Assembly (NCBI GenBank): GCA_030272155.1
Contig: CP126194.1
Span: forward strand, 3,463,501-3,527,500
DNA from: Tetradesmus obliquus
Taxonomy: Eukaryota > Chlorophyta > Chlorophyceae > Sphaeropleales > Scenedesmaceae
Direction: 5' to 3'
DNA length: 64,000 nucleotides
Within the stretch, counting starts at the first letter, position 1. Each line of letters begins with the position of its first letter. The notes under the pieces were generated by a model. It did no database searches. It was not told the DNA's origin and saw nothing but the letters and a program-made list of their open reading frames with translations. Positions 50,285 through 61,338 of this stretch are shown here, one piece after another. The position numbers were made by a program, and so were the translations under genes.

Positions 50285-50983
50285 CTTAGACTGCAGATAC
50301 CCCTGGGCTGCTGCAGCAGCCTGCTCTGCCTCAAGGGCAGCAGCAGGGCCAGGCTGCACATCCAGCCCACCACCAGCAGCAGCACCAGTGCCAGAGGAGG
50401 TGGATGGTAGCTGCACTGATGCTGTGCCAGGTGGTGCTGCCGCCAAGGGCTGCTGCTGCTGCTGCTGCTCCTCAGTTGTGGTACCTGCACCAGCTGCCTC
50501 TTCCTTGCTGGCACTGCTGGTGGCAGCTGCTGTCTCCCCTGCCTCCTGCTCCAGTGCTGCATACCTGTCCTGCTGCACTGCTGCTGCCCCGCCAGCTGCC
50601 TCAGCAGGGCTGAGGCCACCTGCTGCTGGTGCTGCAGAGGCAGCAGGGCCAGCAGCAGCAGCACCCTTGCTGTCAGCCATCATACGCAGGTCCTCGCTAA
50701 GGGCATCACCTGCTGCTGCTGCTGCTGCTGCTGCTGTCTTAGAGGGAGTGCTGCTGCTGCCACTGCTGCTGCTGCCATCCTCACTGCCAGTTGCAGCATT
50801 TGTACTGCCAGCAGCAGCAGTCTCCCCTGCTTCCTCCTCCAGTGCTGCATACCTGGCTGAGTCAACACCCTGAGGCCCTGCAGACAGCTCACCAGCTGTC
50901 AGGCCACCTGCTGCAGGTGCAGCAGCAGGTGCAGAGTCTTGCTGCTGCTGCTGGTCCTGATCTGCATCTGCAGCACTGCTGGC

Positions 50984-51016
<33 letters not shown>

Positions 51017-54005
51017 GCCAGCACCTGCACCACTGGTCTCCCCTGCTGCCTCCTCCAGTGCTGCATACCTGCGTGAATCAACACTCTTCACTCCTGCAGA
51101 CAGCTCACCAGCTGTCAGGCCACCCGCTGCAGGTGCTGCTGCGGTTGCTGCACTATCATCCTCAGCTGCAGGGCCAGCAGCAGCAGCGCCCTTGCTGTCT
51201 GCCATCATCTGCACATCCTCACTCAGGCCTACCGCATCCACTGCTGCTGCTGCTGCTGCTGGCTCACCCTGCTTGCTGTCTTTCGACTGCCGGGCTGCAG
51301 TGCCTTCTTCTACTGCTGCTACCTCTGCAGCCTCTGCTGCCGCTCCCTCCATGTTCACCTGCTCCCCAGCTTCCTCACTTGCAATTCCACTAGACCCCGC
51401 CGGCCCTGCTGCTGAGCCGCCAACATCACCTGCCAGCTCAGCTGCTGGCTCATCTGCAGCAGCATGCAGCGCATCTGCTGCGGTCACTCCTGTGCCACTC
51501 AGGGCTTGCAGCCCTAGAGAAGCACCACCAGCAGCACTAGGGGCAGAGGCCTTGCTGCTGCTGCTGCTGCTGCTGTTGCCGCTGCCGCCAGCTTCCTCTG
51601 CCTTCTGCTGTGGTACTGCACCAGGGGCAGCTGTACCAGATGTGCTACCATTGCTGCTGCTGCTGCTGCTGCTGGTGTCAGCAGAGCCAGCAGCAGCAGT
51701 CTCCCCTGCTGCATCCTCCAGTGCTGCATACCTGCGTGAATCAACACCCTGAGGCCCTGCAGACAGCTCACCAGCTGTCAGGCCACCCGCTGCAGGAACA
51801 GCAGCAGCTGCAGAGTCTTGCTGCTGCTGGTCCCGATCTGCATCCGCAGCACTGCTGGCACTGCTGTTGCTGCTGCTAGCACCCGCATCACTAGTTTCAC
51901 CTGCTTCCTCCTCCAGTGCTGCATACCTGCCTGAGTCAACACCCTGAGGCCCTGCAGACAGCTCACCAGCTGTCAGGCCACCCGCTGCAGGTGCAGCAGC
52001 AGGTGCAGAGTCTTGCTGCTGCTGCTGGTGTTGACCTGCATCTGCAGCACTGCTGCTGCTGCTGCTGCTGCTGCTGCTTCTGCCAGCACCTGCATCACTG
52101 GTCTCCCCTGCCTCCTCCTCCAGTGCTGCGTACCTGCCCTGGTGCACTGCTGCTGCCCCGCCAGCTGCCTCAGCAGGGCCGAGGCCACCTGCTGCTGCTG
52201 CTGGTGAGGCAGCAGGGCCAGCAGCAGCAGCACCCTTGCTGTCAGCCATCATACGCAGGTCCTCCCCCAGCGTATCACCCGCTGCATCTGCTGCCCCATC
52301 CTTTGCAGGTGGGCTGCTTGCCTCAGCAGCAGCAACAGGGGCAGAGGAGTCGCTGCTTGCTGTGTCTGGCTGCCTCTGCTGCTGCCGCCACCGGCCAAAC
52401 CTGTCAGAGTTGCTGCTGCCAGTGTTGCTGCTGTTCTCGCCAGCAGCAGCAGCGTCCTTGCCGCTGCTGCTGCCAGGCGCAGCCGTCCTGGCACTCTCTG
52501 CTGCCTCAAGTGACGGCCAATGCGGCTCATTCAATGACTGAATGAAGCCTGAGCTATCCATTCCCCGCTGCTGCCTGAACACACCTGCCTGAGAAGCCAC
52601 CTGCTGCATCAGCTGATCCGCTGCTGCTGCTGCTGCTGCTGGGCCACCCTCATCTGCTCGTGCTGCTGCAGGGGCAGCAGCAGCAGCAGCAGCTGTGGGC
52701 ACTGCCTCATCTGAGGCAGCATCCTTGGGGATGGTTCCTGCATCACTCTCATCACGGCTGGCTGCTGATTCTGCTGCTGCTGTAGAGGACCATTCGTCAC
52801 TGCTGCCCCCAGCTTCCCCTGCGCCATCAAAGAATGCCCACTGCTGCTGCTGCTGCTGCCCGGTGCGGCCTGCTGTTGCTGCTGCTGGCGCCTGATCCAG
52901 CTCATCTGACCTGTCCCTGCCTCCTGATGCGACAAACTCAGGTTGCAATGGATCCTCAGGCTGTGGCGGCTCAGGCTGAGGGCTGTCAGGCCTGCCTGGG
53001 GTGTCATGCCTGCTGCCAGGACCTTCTTCAGGACTGTCAGGGACGTCAGGCTCAAGACTGTCAGGCTGGGTGCTGGCAGGCCTTGGTGGTGGTGGGGCAA
53101 GGGGTGGCATGCTGCTGCTGCTGCTGCTGCCGCTGCGAAGGTCTTGTTCAGAAGTAGCAGGAGCAGCAGCTGTACCAGGCTGGCCAGAATTTGCTGCTGC
53201 TCCTGCTGCTGCTGCCAGCCTGGACTGCAGGTCCTCCTGGGCTGCTGCAGCAGCCTGCTCTGCCTCAAGGGCAGCAGCGGGGCCAGGCTGCACATCTGGC
53301 TCAGCAGCAGCAGCAGCAGCAGCCGGGATGGATGATAGCTGCACAGGGGCTGTGGTAGGTGGTGCTGCTGCTGCCGTGGGCTGCCGCTGCTGCTGCTGCG
53401 GCTGCTCAGCTATAGTACCTGTAGCAGCTGCCTCCTGCTTGCCGGTACTGCCAGATCCCTGCTGTTGCGAGGTCGCATCTTCAGCTTTCTGCTGGCTGCG
53501 AATGCGCCTGGTCTTACCCGCTGTGCCGCCGCTGCTGCTGCCACTGCCGCTGGGCTTTTGGCTGTCCTTGCCAAAGCCCTTCTTGCTGCTGCCGCCGCCG
53601 CCGCTGCTGCTGCTGCTGCTGGAAGGCTGCATGTCTGCTTTGCTGCTGCTGCTGCCGGCATCATCTGCTGCGCTGCTGCCGTGTGATCTGCGCCTGCTGG
53701 CAGCTGCCACCAGCGTCAGCTGTGGCTGAGGCTGCAGCGGCGTGTTTGCTACGCCGTGCAAACCTGCTGCTGCTGCTGCTGCATGCTGCAGGTGGGCAGG
53801 TGCGAGCACTGGCCTGCGTCGCAGCGCATTGTGCACTAGAGGAGGGCAGCTGCTGCTGCTGCTGCTGCTGGCAGGCAAACGCAAGGATGCTCTGCATTGG
53901 AGGGTGCTGTGCAGGATTCTTCTTGTGGGGAGGCCTGGCTTGGAGGGGGCATAGTAGTGTGAGGGTGCACCAGGGAAAGGTGCGCCTGTGGAGGGAGGGG
54001 CATGA

Positions 54006-54051
<46 letters not shown>

Positions 54052-54343
54052 CAAGGATCAGCCAGTCCTGCCTGGGTTGCTGCATTTGTGTGTTGTGATG
54101 ATGACTTGAGCAGCCGAGGAAGGTAAAGTTTCTTTACAACACAGCAAGTTAATGCCCTCTAGGTGGTGAGGCGCAAGCATATCTGTGTGTGGGATTGCAT
54201 AGCGCTGCAAATGCGGGTGCTGTGCAGCGTTCCTGTGAGCGACCAGTGGCAACACCCTCACCTGCTGATCGTGTGCTGATGCTGTAGCCAATGCTTTTGC
54301 TAGAGCTGTCCTGCAGCACGGCAGACACCGTAGGTGCTGCCAT
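45202..54343 (-). CDS. giant low-complexity membrane protein, probably organelle-targeted (2,828 aa)
   Basis: Three exons in phase: 54343-54262, 53985-48907 and 48527-45202 (TGA). Exon 1 gives MAAPTVSAVLQDSSSKSIGY and splices to a Ser/Arg/Leu-rich leader (GLPTRRILHSTLQCRASLRL), which is transit-peptide-like. A Ser/Ala/Gln region with three repeat families (listed separately) follows. An Ala/Gly zone ends in a Gly-zipper-like hydrophobic hairpin spanning the exon 2/3 junction (AAYVGGMAGGAVVLSGIFG then LFTLLQLSTLLALRTARR). Further on are a GKP-(V/I)-TVG motif twice (about 48110 and 48340), a 21-residue poly-Gln (about 47048-47108), a Gly-rich basic block and a clear membrane helix (QAWLGLVVVSGVMWYAYQF, about 46280-46340). 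The C-terminal part is basic, with HTAVHVAEAGAAIAHKTAHA and small Ala helices. The ATG at 54343 is preferred because intron 1 holds the CTG tract that otherwise mimics a poly-Ala N-terminus. No family was recognised. Confidence 0.7.
50090..52270 (-). repeat. intragenic degenerate repeat array in the giant gene
   Basis: Three peptide motifs recur in shuffled order. RYAALEEEAGET-type units occur about seven times (near 50110, 50550, 50835, 51055, 51715, 51915 and 52120). GGLTAGELSAGPQGVDS-type units occur four times, with GGLSPAEAAGGAAAV as a variant twice. DLRMMADSKGAAAAGPA occurs three times. Spacers are Ser, Ala or Gln runs of varied length. Confidence 0.85.
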
Positions 54344-55129
54344 GTGGCTGCAGGTGCGTGGGATGTGCTGCTGTAGCACGCTGGTTGCACTACTGCTTCG
54401 GATGTCGAAGGGATGTCGAGTGGAGAGAAAAGCTTAGCAAACAAGACATTCTCACAGCTCGGCTGTCAGCGTGTCCGAGCTACTGGATCAACCAGCCACG
54501 GCTTTCATTGGTCATGTACGTCATTACCTCGAACCGTATACGTAACGCAGCTGAACCTATGCAACCTGTGCGTGCTAACACATCCTACAAAGCATTTAGA
54601 TTTTTTAGTGTAATTTATAGTCTAAGGCTTGCTGCATCTGGACTGCAAACTTACACACCCACAAGTGCACCAGTGCAGGAGAGCAGGAGAGTCCTTGCCA
54701 AGGTTGCGTGCGAACAGTACGCAACCAATGTCGCCAATAAATGATCTGGAAATGATGTTGCAAACTCTAACTCATACGTTAGTCATAGACTGAGCTCCCT
54801 GCACCACTAAACACGTAGCAGCCTGGGGCAACTCGCGCTGAGGTGTGGTCAATGGTCAAACCATTCAACTTTCAAAAGTGCCAGCCTTGCCAGCCATACA
54901 CTGATGTTCCTCCCAATGCAACATGCACACAAAAAAAAGACGTAACCTATAATTTGCATCTTGCTGCCATGCCATCCTTAGAGGCTATCTATGTAAATGC
55001 ATGGATAACATTAGCAACCACAACTCCCCAACTGCTGCAACGCAAAGGATATTGAGCTCAAAAGCACGCCAGTATGACAGATTGTAGAGGCGTTTGTCAT
55101 CTCTAGACCTCAGCCATGATGTCATCCAA
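54344..55129. promoter_or_regulatory. intergenic region: promoter of giant gene and 3' UTR of coiled-coil gene
   Basis: 786 bases between two minus-strand genes. A TTACA at 54651-54655 may be the polyadenylation signal of the coiled-coil gene. An AT-rich patch (54590-54630) could belong to the upstream region of the giant gene. Confidence 0.45.
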
Positions 55130-55762
55130 TCATGTACGCTGCTGCTGCTGTGCCAGCACCTCACACAGCCGCTTTGCCAGCTGCTCAGCACTGCAGCCCT
55201 TGCCACTACCTTGCTGACGGCTGCCGCCACTGCCGACACCGCTGCTGCTGCTGCTCCGACTGCCAACGGGAGTGACGCAGCAGGGGCTTCCGCAGCCGCT
55301 GCCGCTGCTGCTGCCCCATGTCTGCGCCAGCACCCCTCGATCTATCAGCTGCTGCTGCAGCCGCTCCACCTTCGCAGACACCACCAGCTGCTGCTGCAGC
55401 ATCTCTGCTGCAAAGTAACGCAGCTCTTTGACCTGCTGCTCTGCTGCATAGTCTGCACTGGACACCTGCAGCAGCAGCGCCATCCTATCAGACTTGAGGT
55501 GCACCCCTGCTGCTTTGCCAGCTGCACACACATACTGCTGCCCTGCAGCCACACATTCCGCATCTGCAGCCTCGATCTGGCTGTTCACTCTGTCAATGCT
55601 CTTGCGCAGTGCTGCAGTGCTGGCAGTCAGCAGCAGCTGCTGCAGCGCGCTGCTGTCCTGCTGCTGCTGGACATGCAGGCTGCTGTCAGTGACTGCCAGC
55701 AGCTGCTGCTGCAGCTCGTCGCGCTGGCACTGCTTGGCCCGTACCTAAGGAACGGCAGCGGC

Positions 55763-55832
<70 letters not shown>

Positions 55833-57561
55833 GGTGTATCAATTTGGAGTGGTATTTGCAGCGGGTGAACTGCCAAGGCCACACATGTCAGCGCACCGTC
55901 TGGCAAAGTGGATTAGGGTGCAGGGTTGTCCACAGTTGTAGTCTCTGTACTAATCACATAAGTGTAAATCAACATGCATGTGTCACAGCCTGCATGCATA
56001 GCTGGGTTGGCACATCCGGTTTGCCGCCATCAGCAATCAGAGAGGTTTGAACACAGCTCCACACATGCCTCACCTGCCGATTCAACTGCAGCAGCTCGTC
56101 CAGCAGGTGCTGCCGCGTGCCGTGCAGCTGCGTGAGCTCTGCCTGCTGCGCTGCCTTCTGCTGCCGTGCCTGCCACTGCCACCAGCGCTGCTTCTGCCGC
56201 CGCTGCTGCTGCTCTGCAGCCGCAGCTGCATGCTTGCACCACAGCAGGTGAAGCTGCGTGGCTGCATTAAACCGTGCTTCAAACAGATCCCGCTCTAGCT
56301 GCTGCAGCAGTGTTTCTTTTTGAGCTAGCTCCTCCTGCAGCTCCTCATACTGCTGCTGCTGTTGCTGCTGTGTTTGTGGTGCCGGCACCTCCTTGCTGTT
56401 GCCATCACTGTGCCTGCGGTTTCCTGTGCTGCTTTGGCTGCTGCAGCGTAGGTTGTACAGCTCTTTCTGCAGCTCATGAGCTGTTGTGTCTGCTGCTGAG
56501 TTATGTGAGTCTGAAACTGTGCGCTGTGTTGGAGCACTGCTGTGGCGGATGAGGCCAGCTGCTGCAGGAAGCTGCGCGTCAATGAATTGTACGTGGCGGC
56601 TGGGGCCTAACAGGCTGCTGGTTCTGCTGGCTGGTATGCTGGCCTCAATGTTGTAGCTACTGCTGCTGCTGGTGGAGCTGATGGTCGTGGTGGCGTTGCT
56701 GCTGCTGCTGTTGGCGGTGGAGCTGCTGGTGTCAAAGCTACAACTGCTGTGCTGGACACTGAATGACGCAAAGCTGCTGACCTGTCATGTCAACCAGGGA
56801 ACAAAGGATTGCAGGTAAGTCGGCTTGTGGCAGTCCATAGAGAATGAATGGTTGTGGCTGTATTTGAAGCATGCTTTGTTTTGGGAGGCAGAGTGCGACT
56901 ACGAATGCGATGAAGGCATTATATACAGCATGCCGACCTGATAGTCGCTGCATCAACCTGCTAGCCTTGCTTACCTCCACTTGGCAGCATGCGTCAATGC
57001 TGCCTGGCAGAGCTGCAAAGTATGCTGCGGCCCTGTCCTTAGACGTCATCTGGTTGACTGCACAGCAGTCCTGCGCTTTGCTATTGCTGCTGCTGTTGAG
57101 CTGGCTCAGCACTGCCTGAGGCCACTTCAGTGTGATGCTGCCGTGGCTACCAGTGCTGATGATGCTTCCAAAAGCAATGGTCTCCTGCAAGCAAGCAGTA
57201 GAGAACGATATTCGAAGGGGATACACATTTTGTGCGAGACAACTGGGCCCAATTGGCAGCAGCACGAGGTCATACCCAGCACGAAGCAGCTGCTGCTCTG
57301 TGTGGAAGGTGGGCCAAGCCAGGGCCGCATCTTGCTGACGAGATGTTGTAAAGTTTCTAAAACAGTATTGTAAGCTATTGCTAATTTGCCGGACTGGCTA
57401 GCGGGTAAGCAAGCGCCCGCACCGGGTGTTTCCGGCTCACCCGCTCGACTCACCTCAAGATTCTCCTCCCACGCAGCATCTCCGGGAAGATATTCATTAC
57501 AGGTAGAAAGCCTTCCATGCTCGTTCTTGCCACCCCTAGGCTGCCTGATGTCGAGCGCCAT
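55130..57561 (-). CDS. coiled-coil protein of unknown function (546 aa)
   Basis: Four exons in phase: 57561-57454, 57184-56975, 56781-56074 and 55744-55130 (TGA). The N-terminus is ordered (MALDIRQPRGGKNEHGRL, ETIAFGSIISTGSHGSITLK). A Ser/Thr-rich linker (TSSSTANSSSSNATTTISST) follows, then a segment RHVQFIDAQLPAAAGLIRHS. The C-terminal 300 residues form long heptad coiled coils (YEELQEELAQKETLLQQLER, RQHLLDELLQLNRQ, ALRKSIDRVNSQIEAADAE, EMLQQQLVVSAKVERLQQQL) broken by a Trp/Gln-rich stretch (RRQKQRWWQWQARQQ). The last 60 residues are Gly/Ser-rich and end in a short helix. A structural or centrosomal role would fit such an architecture, but nothing specific can be named. All donors and acceptors are canonical and every exon length keeps the frame. 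Confidence 0.75.
55764..55828 (-). repeat. CTG tract next to an acceptor in the coiled-coil gene
   Basis: About 22 CAG units on the plus strand (CTG in gene sense), lying 20 bases upstream of the exon 4 acceptor. Confidence 0.95.
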
Positions 57562-58837
57562 GTCTTCCCGCCCAGGCCTTCGTAGTTGTGTCTGAAGTTA
57601 AGAGTAGGACTGGACTCCGGGATGCAAGATTGTAAGACAGTTGCTGGATTATCGTGATGAACGTCGCGAGTGTGAAGCAGCGGGCACAAATAGGGTCAGG
57701 TTGCCCAGCACATGACATGTCATGTCATGTCCGAATAACACCGGAGCTGCGGCCCGGCTCGCAGGAGCTGCGGCACCCGGAAATTGCGAAAAGAAAGAAA
57801 CTGCGGAAGTCTTCAAGTCACGAGGCTGCTTACATACAACTCAGTACGTGCCTTCACCGCCAACCGTCATGCACATTACTTGCAGCAGCTGCCGTGCAAA
57901 GACAATCACTGCTGTCACAACAACCACTGAGACCCCTCCATGCAAACGTTCTCAAGTGCTCGACAATGTTGGTGGTTCACCTGGCGGCCCACATCCTCAC
58001 AGCCAACTCGTAGCAACGTGAAGCTCATGCTCCCCACCATTGTGGCTTGTGAGGCAAAGCCCCTTTGGCCATTGTGGGAATGACAACAGCACCACCACCA
58101 CCCTTCCCCCACCCTCTCTTACCCTAGTTCCCTAACGCCTACCTTCCCCCACAAAAAGAAGCTGCACAAGGTTTCACTCGCATGTGCGGCAACTGCCACA
58201 CTACCACGCAACAGTAGCTGGTCAAGTAGACACCATGATGTTGCTGTTGCCTTGTACAACTGGACAACACAAGTCCTTTGATGCACTGTATTCAGCAATG
58301 CCTCAACTCCGACATCAACGCAACATCATGTGGTCCAATAGATGAGGCACAACTGTGCACAAATGCAATATGCTGTCACTGCTGATGATCGTCACCATTT
58401 ACTGTCCTGCCGGCAACTAAACAATACGCAGAGCCTCTGACAGAAAATCACAAACAGGCACGACAACAGCCCTACAGAGGCCATGAAACCACCTGCTGAA
58501 CAGCCCTCCAGCATGCAGCGTCGCTTTGAACAGCCCCAGTGATAGAGGGGTTACACGGTGTATTCATGTGAACAACGCCACGACATACACCTGGCCAAAC
58601 AGGAAGCTGCAAGCAGCTCAGCTCGGGCTGAACAGCCCCACTGCACTTACTCTCGAAAAGACCCCTGTGCATTGCAACACAACACAACTGCCCCAAAGCA
58701 GCGCAACACTGTAAGCAACATCTCCACAGCATGTTTTGCACAGCCCTCGGCAGGTCTAAACTTCCTCCTAACCGCTGGGCTAGTGCCTGGGGCAGGTTTC
58801 AGTCCCGCGATGTACTGTAATATTGAAATGTATTGAA
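57562..58837. other. intergenic region between coiled-coil and 58838 genes
   Basis: About 1.3 kb. The left part is the promoter of the coiled-coil gene and contains a direct repeat of CATGT/CATGA units (57711-57730). A TTACA at 58551-58555 may be the polyadenylation signal of the right-hand gene, about 285 bases past its stop. No exon was seen. Confidence 0.5.
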
Positions 58838-58913
58838 TTAAAACTCCTCCTGGTCGCTGGAGCCGCCACCACTCCACCAGCCCCACCAGCTGCTCTGAGC
58901 TTTGCTCGGCTGG

Positions 58914-58969
<56 letters not shown>

Positions 58970-59318
58970 GCCCTGCTTGTCACCTGCTGCAGCAGCAGAT
59001 CCATCCACGCTGTCGCAAGCCGCCTCAGCAGCAGCACCTGCAGCGGGAGATGCGGGTTTGGCAAAGAATGTGGCCGCACCGGGGTGCCCTTGATCCAACA
59101 GCTGCTGCTGCTGCCGCTCAAAGAATGTGGCTGCACCTGGATGCTGCTGCTGCTGCTGTGCAGACTCCTTGGCTCCAGTTGAAGCCTTGCCTGGGCTACC
59201 TGCCCTGCTGCTGCTGCCGCTGCTGCTGCTGCTGCCCGGCCTACTGCTGCCTGGGCTGCTGCGTGGGCTAGCAGACCTAGCACTCTCAGAGGACAGCATA
59301 CTGCTGCTAGCAGGTGCC

Positions 59319-59353
<35 letters not shown>

Positions 59354-61305
59354 ATTTGGCATTTGGGAAGTGTCCACAGCAGCCTCACCTAAGGCAGGGG
59401 TGGCAGAAGTGCTGCTGCTGCTGCTGCTGCTGGTGATGGGGCTGGTGATAGGGCTGGGTTTGCTGATGTTGGCACTGCCGGTGCTGCTGCTGCTGTTGCT
59501 GGTGGTGACGTTGGTGGCATTGTTGCCGCTACTAGCGTCAGTGGTGCTGCCCTGGTGAGGCATGCCTGCAGAGGTGCACAGGCAGCACACCAGCAGCAGC
59601 AAGTACTCAAGTCAGCAAAGTAGCAGTGGCGCCAGGCGCACGCAGCTGACCCAGCCAATTTAGAGCAGGTGCCACGGAACAGATGCTCAGCTGCCACTGC
59701 TTCGATGCGGCACGCTAACATGCATGCATTAGCAGGCACCGCATTGGCAACTGCTGCCACTGCTGCAATGTTACAGCATACATACAAACAGGTGGAGGCA
59801 ATCTTCAGCCGCCAGGCATGAAATGTCCTAGCTCGTGCACATTTCATGCGCACGTTGTGTATACATATATACATCTGCATCAGCATTCACGCAATTCAAG
59901 TCAGTCACAGCTCACCAATCATCGGCTCCACTGCTGCCTTCACCATTGCATCAATGTAGTCAGTGCTCACACTGATCGGCCTGCCAGCAGCACCAGCAGC
60001 TCCACCTGCCTGCTGCGCCGCCTGCTGCTGCAGCAGCTCCTGCTCCACCTGCTCAGGGTGCAGCAGCAGCTCAAGCACTGCTGCCTTGGCCTGCTGCTCC
60101 GACTCCTCCTCGTCTGTTGCAGAGCCCCAGCTGCTGTCAAGCGGCCCTGCTGCTGCCCCTGCTGCTGCCGCTGCCGCTGCTGCTGCTGCCTCTGCCGGTG
60201 GTGGAGATGCCAGCTCATTGGCAGCATCAGACATCACACCACTGCTGCTGCTGGCGTCAGTGGTGCTGCCTGGGTGAGGCATGCCTGCCAGATGAAGCAG
60301 CCAGCACACCAGCAGCAAGAGAGCAGCAGATGTCAGCAGGGTGGCAGTGGTGCCAGGCGCAAACACACACAACTCGCGTTAGGGCGCACACATTGCACTT
60401 GGAGTCCAGGGCAGGTGCAGAATCACAGATGCGCACCTGCCCAGCCGGCTCACAAGCCAGGCTGGCGTTAATGCATCTGCCGCATTGCATTGGCAACTAC
60501 CGCCCGTGCTGCGACAGTGCAGCAACATACAGACACACAAAGTACAGGCGGTCTGCAAATTCAGGCGTACTTGCGAGCCACACACGCACTTTCAGAGGCA
60601 GGCAAGCAGCATTCACATTCAAGCAAAGCACGCAATGTATGACTCACCAATCATCGGCTCCACTGCTGCCTTCACCATTGCATCAATGTAGTCAGTGCTC
60701 ACACTGATCGGCCTGCCAGCAGCACCAGCAGCGCCACCTGCCTGCTGCGCCGCCTGCTGCTGCAGCAGCTCCTGCTCCACCTGCTCAGGGTGCAGCAGCA
60801 GCTCAAGCACTGCTGCCTTGGCCTGCTGCTCCGACTCCTCCTCGTCTGTTGCAGAGCCCCAGCTGCTGTCCAGCGGCCCTGGAGCAGCAGCAGCAGCCGC
60901 GGCCGCAGCAGCAGCAGGGTCTGACAGTCCTGCCAGCCCTGCTGCTGCCGCTGCCGCTGCTGCCTCTGCAGGCGGCAGCGATGCCAGCTCAGCAGCACTG
61001 AACATTACATCATTGCTGCTGCTGCTGCTGCTGTTTGGGGTCGCAGGTGCAATACTAGCAGCTGCTAGGTCTACAGATGCTGGCTTGGCGTGCCGTCCTG
61101 CTGCTGCTGCCTCTGCTGCGGCAGCTGTCACTGCAGGCGGCATGGCAGCAGGGTCCCTGCTGGCTGCAAATGCCTCTTCTGCTGAAGGAGGGATGCCAGC
61201 TGCTGCCTCCACTGCTGCAGTTGCTGCTGCACTGCTTTTTGAGCCAGATGACGCAGCACTGCCAGCAGTAGCGCCAGCAGGCTGCTGTCCTGGCGTTTTC
61301 GTTGC

Positions 61306-61338
<33 letters not shown>

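Noticed and set aside
53986..54085. Poly-Ala N-terminus of the giant protein
   Set aside because: It is the CTG tract and acceptor of intron 1; a separate first exon fits in phase.
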